Part shown: piece after piece, positions 1 through 5,603 of the stretch
Position numbering within the stretch: the stretch's first letter is position 1
Layout: every line of letters starts with the position of its first letter
Assembly (NCBI GenBank): GCA_964499015.1
Contig: CAZCJA010000100.1
Span: 1 to 5,994, forward strand
DNA: 5,994 nt
Source of the DNA: CAZCJA01 sp964499015
Lineage (GTDB): Bacteria > Elusimicrobiota > Elusimicrobia > F11
Direction of reading: 5' to 3'
The notes under the pieces: generated by a model
Database searches by the model: none
What the model saw: the letters and a program-made list of their open reading frames with translations, nothing else
What the model was told of the DNA's origin: nothing
Made by a program: the position numbers and the translations under genes

Positions 1-1302
1 GGTTGTGAGAAGCCGGCGGAGATCTTTCGGGGAAATAATCGGCGGCGGCATGATCACCACCGTCGCGCCCAAGGGCCGCAGCCAAATGCCTTTTTTCAAA
101 AGCGCCCGGCACACCCGCTTGGCCATTCCCGTTTCCGCCAACTCGACACCCGCCATGAGCCCCGCCTGACGGATCGATTTCACCGTTGGCAGGTCCTCGA
201 AAGACCGCAGTTCGTCCTTCATAAGATGCGCGCTTTTGCGCGTTTTTTCAAGGAGTTTTACCGTCGAGACCGTCTTCAGCGTGGCCAGGGCGACCGCCGC
301 GCCCAGCGGATGGCCGGTGTAGCTGTGGCCATGAAAAAACGTGTTGTTTTTACGCATCGGTCCGTAAAACGCCCGGTACACCCGTTCGGTGGTGAGCGTG
401 GCCGCCAGCGGCGTGTACCCGCCGGTGAGCGCCTTTGCCAGGCACAAAAAATCGGGCCGGACATTTTCCTGCTGCACCGCGAACATGGTTCCCGTGCGGC
501 CGATGCCGGTGGCCACTTCGTCCGCAATCATAAGGACATTGTATTTATCGCACAAGCGGCGGAACCCGGCGACGTAGCCGGGCGGCTGCACGCGCATGCC
601 GGTCGCGCCCTGCATGACGGGCTCAAGAATCGCCGCCGCGATTTTTCCGCGGCGGGCTTTTAAAATTTTCTCGACGCTCACCAGCGCTGCCCGCGCACAC
701 GCGCTAACGCCGTTCACTTTTTCGCCGGTGCGCAGGCGATGTTCGGCGTGCGCGCACGACGGCTGCGCGGCAAAATGGACTTTGAACAAAAGCGGTTTGA
801 ATTTAGAATGAAACGCGCCGATGGAACCGACGGACACCGCGCCCAACGTGTCGCCGTGATAGGATCCGTCGACGGCCAAATACTCGCTGCGCGCTTGCCC
901 TGTCTTTTCCCGCCAGTATTGAAACGCCATCTTCAGCGCGATCTCGACCGCGGTGGCGCCATTGTCCGAATAGAAAACGCGGCTGATATTTTTTGGCGCG
1001 ATGCGCACCAGTTCGCGCGCGAGTTCGATGCCCGGACGATGCGAGAGCCCCAGAAACGTCGAGTGGGCGATTTTGGAGAGCTGCTTTTTGAACGCGCGGT
1101 TTAAGGCCGGATGATTGTGCCCGAGAAGATTGACCCACAAAGATGAGACACCGTCCAGGTATTTTTTTCCGTTAACGTCGTAAAAATAAACGCCGCGGCC
1201 GCGGTCGACGATCAGCGTGGGTTCTTTTTCCCAGAGGAACTGCTGCGTGAAGGGGTGCCAGAGGTGTTTTTTATCGAGGCGTTCTAATTCGCGCTGAGCC
1301 AT
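1..1302 (-). CDS. bioA: Adenosylmethionine/lysine-8-amino-7-oxononanoate aminotransferase BioA (3' end cut by window edge)
   Basis: PLP-dependent class III aminotransferase that converts KAPA to 7,8-diaminopelargonate (DAPA), the third-from-last step of biotin synthesis, in the cytoplasm. I translated 434 residues with no stop before the left edge; family members are about 430-455, so only a few C-terminal residues should be missing. Visible motifs: HLWHPFTQ at 13-20, phosphate-binding SDNGATAVE at 112-120, GSYHGDT at 146-152, DEVATGIGRTG at 261-271 with Asp261 for the pyridine nitrogen, Schiff-base Lys290 in LAKALTGGY, GHSYTGHP at 325-332, and RPLG...MPPPII at 409-423 with the substrate-carboxylate Arg409. 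ATG at 1302 is the only possible start, because an in-frame stop lies at 1315-1317. It overlaps the hydrolase end by 19 bases and has no clear Shine-Dalgarno, so translation is probably coupled. Several motifs match the B. subtilis (lysine-using) form better than the E. coli form. Confidence 0.96.
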   Translation of the reverse strand, partial: MAQRELERLDKKHLWHPFTQQFLWEKEPTLIVDRGRGVYFYDVNGKKYLDGVSSLWVNLLGHNHPALNRAFKKQLSKIAHSTFLGLSHRPGIELARELVRIAPKNISRVFYSDNGATAVEIALKMAFQYWREKTGQARSEYLAVDGSYHGDTLGAVSVGSIGAFHSKFKPLLFKVHFAAQPSCAHAEHRLRTGEKVNGVSACARAALVSVEKILKARRGKIAAAILEPVMQGATGMRVQPPGYVAGFRRLCDKYNVLMIADEVATGIGRTGTMFAVQQENVRPDFLCLAKALTGGYTPLAATLTTERVYRAFYGPMRKNNTFFHGHSYTGHPLGAAVALATLKTVSTVKLLEKTRKSAHLMKDELRSFEDLPTVKSIRQAGLMAGVELAETGMAKRVCRALLKKGIWLRPLGATVVIMPPPIISPKDLRRLLTT

Positions 1303-1922
1303 GCCATGAGCCGTTTAAGGAATTCCGCATTGAACATCTGCACACCATGGCCCGTTTTCTCGTCGTCCCACAAGGTGACGTTGGAGTTAAGCTTGGCGAG
1401 TTTTGCGGAGCTGTCATAAGCGTACGCGTCGACGCGGCTGGCCACCATGAGCGTTTGCGCTTTCACGCGCGGCACCATGGGCTCCATTTTAAGCCCGCCG
1501 TAATCCAACCCCGGCGACAGCGCGACCAACGGGCCTTTAAATCCCGTCATCGCGGCGTAACACAAAATGACGTTTGCGCCCAAACTGGCGCCGGCCAGCG
1601 AAACGGTGTCCCGCCGGACGCCCTGGCTCTCCAAATATTTAAGGACCATGCCCACGTCGTCAATTAATTTCATCGGTGGGCCGCCGGGGCGGGCGTCGTA
1701 GGCCAAATAACCCCAGCCGTTTTTTTCCAGCACGGCGATCAGCGGGTTCCACTCTTCTTTCACCGCTTTCCAACCGTGCAGCATGACCAGTGTGCGTTTG
1801 TTTGCCGCGGGCTTTTTAAAAACGGCTGTTAAAACGATACCCTCACGGGTTTTTATATCGGCGGTTTGAGCGAAGACAGGCGAGGCGATGAAAAGTGCGA
1901 GGATTAAGGCAAATGCGGCCAA
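1284..1922 (-). CDS. Alpha/beta hydrolase with signal-like N-terminus, inside the biotin operon
   Basis: Small serine hydrolase of the alpha/beta fold, 212 residues; the substrate is unknown. Residues 43-51 hold the beta-strand and LHGW oxyanion-loop motif, GASLG at 111-115 is the nucleophile elbow (Ser113), and SRVDAY (Asp165) and TGHGVQ (His192) fit the acid and base of the triad. Residues 2-18 are a hydrophobic stretch ending in VFA-QT, a plausible signal peptidase I site, but there is no Lys or Arg before the hydrophobic core, which is unusual for a Sec signal. The start is TTG: it is the only NTG codon after an in-frame stop at 1962-1964, and AAGGA lies 8 bases upstream. The gene overlaps bioD by 19 bases and bioA by 19 bases, so it is firmly part of the operon. 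By position it could replace BioH (pimeloyl-ester hydrolysis), but BioH-type enzymes are cytoplasmic; an exported esterase unrelated to biotin is the alternative. Confidence 0.8.
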   Translation of the reverse strand: MAAFALILALFIASPVFAQTADIKTREGIVLTAVFKKPAANKRTLVMLHGWKAVKEEWNPLIAVLEKNGWGYLAYDARPGGPPMKLIDDVGMVLKYLESQGVRRDTVSLAGASLGANVILCYAAMTGFKGPLVALSPGLDYGGLKMEPMVPRVKAQTLMVASRVDAYAYDSSAKLAKLNSNVTLWDDEKTGHGVQMFNAEFLKRLMAWLSAN

Positions 1923-2623
1923 CGAAGCAGTCCTTGTTTCACCAGATGATTGGCGAGAGAGTCAAAATTGTGAACAAAATCCGTTCTGTGCGGCACGACG
2001 AGAATCCGGCGGTCCAAAATCTTCTGCAAAACGCCCGGGTTGGTGATCTCGGCGCGCGTTTTCCCTTTGTAGTTATTGATGATGACGCCCGCGAGCGGAA
2101 TACCGCGCGATTTGAGCATGGCGACCGACAGCAGTGTGTGGTTGAGCGTGCCCAAATCCGGCCGGGCGACGATGATCGCGGCCAGCTTCATCTTCTCGAT
2201 CAAATCGACCATAAAAAATTCGCGCGTGATGGGCACCATCAGGCCGCCCGCGCCTTCCACAACCATGTATTCGTGACGCTGGCACAATTCCTTGTACGCG
2301 GACATAACGCGGCCCACATCGATGCTTTTCTTTTCCTGACGCGCGGCCGGCCACGGCGCCATCGCGGCTTTGAAACAAATCGGGTTAATCAAATCGAGGG
2401 CGTCGGAGGTGGCGGCGGCTTGGCGCAGATGCAGCGCGTCGTCGGAAATCCACTTGGTGCGGGCCAAGGAACGCGCCGGGTCGCCCCAGGTGGCCAGCGG
2501 CTTCATCACGCCCACATTCATCCCTTTTTTCAACAGGGAACGCGCAATGCCGCCCGCGATGAGAGTTTTTCCGCAGTCGGTATCGGTGCCGGTGACGAAA
2601 ACGCCGTTAATGAGTCTGGACAA
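1904..2623 (-). CDS. bioD: ATP-dependent dethiobiotin synthetase BioD
   Basis: Closes the ureido ring of dethiobiotin from DAPA, CO2 and ATP; cytoplasmic, normally a homodimer. At 239 residues it is slightly longer than E. coli BioD (about 225). The P-loop GTDTDCGKT is at 12-20 (Lys19), followed by the catalytic Lys41 in MKPLATWG, SDDAL at 60-64 (metal/phosphate region), VEGAGGLMVP at 122-131 (Mg/DAPA-binding Glu) and RPDLGTLNHTLL at 154-165, the usual order for the family. The start is TTG at 2623; the frame upstream runs to an in-frame stop at 2654-2656 with no other NTG codon, and starting just before the conserved FVTGTDT segment is normal for BioD. AAGGA lies 4 bases upstream, a short spacing. 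It overlaps the bioF end by 17 bases and the downstream hydrolase by 19 bases. Confidence 0.95.
   Translation of the reverse strand: MSRLINGVFVTGTDTDCGKTLIAGGIARSLLKKGMNVGVMKPLATWGDPARSLARTKWISDDALHLRQAAATSDALDLINPICFKAAMAPWPAARQEKKSIDVGRVMSAYKELCQRHEYMVVEGAGGLMVPITREFFMVDLIEKMKLAAIIVARPDLGTLNHTLLSVAMLKSRGIPLAGVIINNYKGKTRAEITNPGVLQKILDRRILVVPHRTDFVHNFDSLANHLVKQGLLRWPHLP
1931..1935 (-). promoter_or_regulatory. Ribosome binding site of the alpha/beta hydrolase (TTG start)
   Basis: AAGGA on the minus strand, 8 bases before TTG 1922, within the last codons of bioD. No ATG or GTG exists in this frame between the upstream stop (1962-1964) and the conserved hydrolase core, so this site supports the TTG start and hence the signal-like N-terminus. 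Confidence 0.65.
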
Positions 2624-3755
2624 GGCGTCCTTCGAAACGACGAAATGCGTTGATCAAGTTTTCTATTCCTCGTGTGGCGACGTCATGGGTGATCGACAGG
2701 CGCACCCGGCCCTCGCCCGCGGGAACGGTTGGCGGGCGGATGGACGGTACAAAAAATCCCTGTTCTAATAAATGCTGGGACAGCTTCTGCGTGTCTTCGA
2801 CGCTGCCCGTCCACACCGGGATGATTTGCGAGCCGCTGGAGAGCACGCGAAAGCCTTCGTCCGCAAGACGCTGGGCGATCGTCGCCGCGGTCTTGAGTAA
2901 ATGCCTGCGGCGCGATTCGTAAATCGGCAGGTAGCGCAACGCGGCCAGGCCTGCGGCGGCGGCCGACGGCGCAAGGGCCGTGGTGTAAATGAACGAGCGG
3001 CAGCGCGAGATCAAATACTCGATCAACACTTTTTTGGTCGCGACAAAACCGCCTTGGCTCGCCAATGTTTTGGAGAGCGTGCCGACAAAAATATCAATCT
3101 GGTCCAAAACGCCCTGTTCGGAAGCCATGCCGCGGCCGTCTTTGCCGAACACGCCCAGCGAATGGGCTTCATCCACATACATCAACGCGTCGTTGGCATG
3201 CGCCAACGCGCACAGCCTCGACAAATCCGGGCGGTCGCCATCCATGGAGAATATTCCTTCGGTGATCACGATCGCGCGGCGGTATTCAGGGCGGCGCTCT
3301 TTCAATAACTGCTCGAGGTCGGCCGTGTTGTTGTGCTCGAAGGTGTAAAACCGCGCGCCGGAGAGCTTCACGCCGTCCAGAATGGACGCATGGCACAAAC
3401 GATCGATGAACAAAACGTCGCCGGCCGAGGCCAGTGCGGGAATCAAGCCCGTGTTGACGTGATACCCCGATGAATACACCAATGCGGCTTCCTTGCCCAA
3501 GAAACGCGCCAGTTCATTTTCCAAATCCGTGTGCACTTTGACCGTTCCGCCGAGCAAGCGCGAGGCGGTGCCGCCCGTGCCGAAGCTGCGGATCGCGTAT
3601 TCGGCCGCTTCCTGAATGCTGACGTCCTGGGACAAGCCCAGATAATCGTTTGAGGAGAGGTTAACGCCTTTGAACAGGGTGCGGTCTCTCACGCTGCGCT
3701 TGAGCCCTTTGGCTTCGAGCTCAACCAGTTCTTGTTCGTAGGATTCCATGGTCAT
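2607..3755 (-). CDS. bioF: 8-amino-7-oxononanoate synthase BioF
   Basis: PLP enzyme of the alpha-oxoamine synthase family that condenses pimeloyl-ACP (or pimeloyl-CoA) with L-alanine to give KAPA, the first committed step of ring assembly. The protein is 382 residues, the normal family length. Landmarks: NLSSNDYLGL at 32-41, GTGGTASRLLGG at 59-70, DRLCHASILDG at 118-128 (His122 stacks on PLP), the VDEAHS segment with Asp195 and His198, GTLSKTLAS at 225-233 with Schiff-base Lys229, and the RPPTVPAGEGRVRLSITH tail at 340-357. I chose ATG at 3755 rather than the in-frame ATG at 3872, because 3755 has a perfect GAGGAG six bases upstream, forms an ATGA overlap with the preceding stop, and gives the usual BioF N-terminus. 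The longer form would add 39 unrelated residues read from inside the KAS gene. Confidence 0.97.
   Translation of the reverse strand: MTMESYEQELVELEAKGLKRSVRDRTLFKGVNLSSNDYLGLSQDVSIQEAAEYAIRSFGTGGTASRLLGGTVKVHTDLENELARFLGKEAALVYSSGYHVNTGLIPALASAGDVLFIDRLCHASILDGVKLSGARFYTFEHNNTADLEQLLKERRPEYRRAIVITEGIFSMDGDRPDLSRLCALAHANDALMYVDEAHSLGVFGKDGRGMASEQGVLDQIDIFVGTLSKTLASQGGFVATKKVLIEYLISRCRSFIYTTALAPSAAAAGLAALRYLPIYESRRRHLLKTAATIAQRLADEGFRVLSSGSQIIPVWTGSVEDTQKLSQHLLEQGFFVPSIRPPTVPAGEGRVRLSITHDVATRGIENLINAFRRFEGRLVQTH
2628..2632 (-). promoter_or_regulatory. Ribosome binding site of bioD (TTG start)
   Basis: AAGGA on the minus strand, 4 bases before TTG 2623, within the last codons of bioF. The spacing is shorter than ideal, but TTG 2623 is the only NTG codon between the in-frame stop (2654-2656) and the P-loop, so the start is fixed by exclusion. 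The same AAGGA core precedes the TTG of the next gene. Confidence 0.55.
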
Positions 3756-4861
3756 AATCCGCTCCTCGTGAAGTAAACGGCGCCCATCTGGCCGCCAAAT
3801 CCGTAAGAAAGAGACATCGCTCCCACCAACGGTGTGCGCCGCGACGCGTGCGGCGTGTAATTCAAATCGCACGCCGGGTCCGGCTGCGTCAAATGCAAGG
3901 TCGGCGGGGCAACTTGATCGCGCAGGGCCAGCGCCGCGAAGGCCGCCTCGACCGCGCCGGCCGCGCCCAACAGGTGTCCGGTCGCCGCTTTGGTCGATGA
4001 AACAAGCACATCATACGCTTTCTTTCCCAGCGCGAGGCGGATGCCCCGCGTTTCCGACAAATCGTTCATCTGCGTTCCCGTTCCGTGGGCGTTGATGTAA
4101 TCCACCGGATGGTCCTTGAGCGCCGCGTCAATCACGCGCGCCACCGCCTGGCCGCCTTCGCTGGATTTTATCGCATCGGTGATGTTTTGGCCGAGCGCCG
4201 CGCGTTCCACCGTGGCCACGGGTTTTACGCCGCGGGCATGCGCGCTGGTTTCGCGCTCGATCACCATCACCGCCGCGCCTTCGCCCATGGCGAACCCGCT
4301 GCGATTTTTTCCGAAGGGCGTCACATTCGTGACGGGACCTTTTGCCAAAACACCCATTTGTTCAAAGCCGGATTTATAAAAATCCGTGAGACTCGACTCG
4401 GCGGCTCCCGCCAAGACAACATCGCACACCCCGTCCTCCAGCCAATTCATCGCTGTGCGGATCGCGGCCACGCCGGTGGCGCAGGCGGCGATCACGTTCA
4501 TGGTCGGCCCCGACAGCAACAGCTCGCGCTTCACCACGTCGTTGGCGGTCCAATCGGAATAAGAAAACAGAGAGAAATTCGGCAACACCGGTTTGCTCTG
4601 TCCGATCACGCAGCCGATGGTGATGCGGCGGCGGTCGGCGATGGCTATTTTAGCGTGGTCGAGCGCTTCTTTGGCGGCGAGCAGCGCAAAGTCGCCCATG
4701 CGCGAGCGCGCGCCGTTGGGCGAGAAGTCAATCACGCGCGCTTCGAGTCCATTCGTGGTTTCATGGATCGCGGTTTTGCCGCTGATCAAATTTTTCCAGG
4801 TGAGTTCACGCCCGTTGCCGAGAGGTGTGACGAGACCGATGCCGGAGACGACAATCTTCAT
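3752..4861 (-). CDS. FabF-like beta-ketoacyl-ACP synthase, short form, biotin-operon copy
   Basis: Thiolase-fold condensing enzyme of the KAS I/II class, 369 residues. It shows the full active set: Cys127 in AACATG, His259 in NAHGTGT, Lys291 in VSSTKAATGH and His296. This is Cys-His-His, so it is not a KAS III (FabH/BioZ-type Cys-His-Asn). The segments VVSGIGLVTPLGNG (4-17), GEGAAVMVIE (193-202) and HLLGAAGAVE (296-305) are also typical. Compared with E. coli FabF (412-413 residues, Cys163) it has about 36 fewer residues before the Cys, and the C-terminal GFGGTNG loop reads GFGGQMG (354-360). The start at ATG 4861 is one base after the preceding stop and begins right at the first beta strand; a longer in-frame ATG at 4930 would only add 23 residues read out of frame from the SDR gene. 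Probable role, inferred from context: chain elongation towards pimeloyl-ACP. A general fatty-acid or polyketide KAS is the alternative. Confidence 0.9.
   Translation of the reverse strand: MKIVVSGIGLVTPLGNGRELTWKNLISGKTAIHETTNGLEARVIDFSPNGARSRMGDFALLAAKEALDHAKIAIADRRRITIGCVIGQSKPVLPNFSLFSYSDWTANDVVKRELLLSGPTMNVIAACATGVAAIRTAMNWLEDGVCDVVLAGAAESSLTDFYKSGFEQMGVLAKGPVTNVTPFGKNRSGFAMGEGAAVMVIERETSAHARGVKPVATVERAALGQNITDAIKSSEGGQAVARVIDAALKDHPVDYINAHGTGTQMNDLSETRGIRLALGKKAYDVLVSSTKAATGHLLGAAGAVEAAFAALALRDQVAPPTLHLTQPDPACDLNYTPHASRRTPLVGAMSLSYGFGGQMGAVYFTRSGL
3762..3767 (-). promoter_or_regulatory. Ribosome binding site of bioF
   Basis: GAGGAG on the minus strand, six bases before ATG 3755 and inside the 3' end of the KAS gene. 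It decides the bioF start: the next in-frame ATG (3749) would be 12 bases away, and the longer ATG at 3872 is not needed. It is the strongest Shine-Dalgarno in the window. Confidence 0.8.
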
Positions 4862-4862
4862 G

Positions 4863-5591
4863 CTAGACCCGGGATTCGTAGGCGAAAACTTGGCCGGTAA
4901 CGGAGTTTTGCTTGGCGATGGCGACGACAAACTCGGCCATTTCGCTTTCGTCGGAAAGACGGCCGAGCAAATGCTGCTTCATAATGTCCGCGCCCAATTT
5001 TTCATAGACCTCGCGGTTCATGTCGGTCACGTGAAAGCCGGGCAGGACCACATTGGCGCGGATATTAAAGCGGCCTTCTTCAATCGCGGTGGTTTTGGTC
5101 AACGCGACCACGCCCGCTTTGGCGGCCGCGTAATTGGCCGCGCCGCGCACACCTTCGGCCACATACGAGCCAATATTGATGATCACGCCTTCTTTCTGTT
5201 CACGCATCATCGGCAAAACGGCGCGGGTGCAATAGAACGGGCCGTCGAGCGTCACGTTCAAAACGTTTTTCCATTCCGCGTCGGACATTTTGGCGATGGT
5301 GCGATTGGCGGTGGTGCCGGCGTTGTTCACGAGCACGTCCACGCGGCCCCAGCGCATTTTAATGTCCTCGAACATTTTATTGACCTGCTCGACGGAGGAC
5401 ACGTCGGCCTTCAGCGTCAGCGCTTCGACGCCGAGGTTGCGGATTTCATGCGCGGCTTCCTGGGCCTGGGTTTCGCTCTTGGAATAGTTGATGACAATGC
5501 GGTAGCCGGCCTTCGCAAACGCGACGGCAAACGCGCGGCCCAAGCCGCGGGCGGAACCGGTGATGAGGGCGACGGGATTATTGGTCGTCAT
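4863..5591 (-). CDS. FabG-like 3-oxoacyl-ACP reductase (SDR family), biotin-operon copy
   Basis: Classical short-chain dehydrogenase/reductase, 242 residues, close to FabG length (244-250). The cofactor motif TGSARGLG is at 11-18, ADVSS at 62-66, NNAG at 89-92, catalytic Asn112, Ser142 in NIGS, and YAAAK with Tyr154 and Lys158; PGFHVTDM at 184-191 matches FabG PGFxxTDM. Residues 36-38 (YSK) after the second strand fit NADPH use, but this is not decisive. By family it should reduce a 3-oxoacyl-ACP with NADPH, and next to the KAS gene the likely substrate is the condensation product of that enzyme. The end is atypical: TGQ is followed by VFAYESRV instead of the usual (V)DGG(M/Y) tail. ATG at 5591 has GAAGG five bases upstream and lies 12 bases after the bioB stop. 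The exact substrate cannot be read from the sequence; SDRs with other substrates are possible. Confidence 0.9.
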   Translation of the reverse strand: MTTNNPVALITGSARGLGRAFAVAFAKAGYRIVINYSKSETQAQEAAHEIRNLGVEALTLKADVSSVEQVNKMFEDIKMRWGRVDVLVNNAGTTANRTIAKMSDAEWKNVLNVTLDGPFYCTRAVLPMMREQKEGVIINIGSYVAEGVRGAANYAAAKAGVVALTKTTAIEEGRFNIRANVVLPGFHVTDMNREVYEKLGADIMKQHLLGRLSDESEMAEFVVAIAKQNSVTGQVFAYESRV

Positions 5592-5596
5592 GACCG

Positions 5597-5601
5597 CCTT
5601 C
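5597..5601 (-). promoter_or_regulatory. Ribosome binding site of the FabG-like gene
   Basis: GAAGG on the minus strand, five bases before ATG 5591, in the 12-base gap after bioB. This is the only true intergenic gap longer than one base in the window, and it is too short for a promoter, terminator or attenuator. Confidence 0.5.
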
Positions 5602-5603
5602 TA

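Noticed and set aside
228..248. Terminator-like hairpin on the plus strand (CGCGC, TTTT loop, GCGCG, then six T)
   Set aside because: The stem is only 5 bp, it lies inside bioA and faces the wrong way to end the operon; no plus-strand gene precedes it. Most likely chance from alternating GC codons.
226..1104. Plus-strand open frames opposite bioA (226-663 and 739-1104)
   Set aside because: bioA is continuous through this region on the minus strand with all catalytic motifs; these frames are its shadows.
1284..1922. Naming the hydrolase bioH
   Set aside because: The fold and triad fit, but many alpha/beta hydrolases share them, and the signal-like N-terminus conflicts with the cytoplasmic role; position alone is not enough.
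1895..2653. Plus-strand open frame of 252 codons opposite bioD
   Set aside because: It covers bioD almost exactly on the opposite strand, and the bioD protein has every expected motif; no evidence of a second product.
3756..3872. N-terminal extension of bioF to an ATG at 3872
   Set aside because: The extra 39 residues are read out of frame from the KAS gene, and the ATG at 3755 has a perfect ribosome binding site and gives the normal BioF length.
4085..4900. Plus-strand open frame of 271 codons opposite the KAS gene
   Set aside because: Antisense shadow of a conserved catalytic gene; its composition (many His, Arg, Gly) is typical of such shadows.
4862..4930. N-terminal extension of the KAS to an ATG at 4930
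   Set aside because: It adds 23 Ser/Pro-rich residues from the end of the SDR gene before the conserved first strand; the start at 4861 follows the upstream stop by one base.
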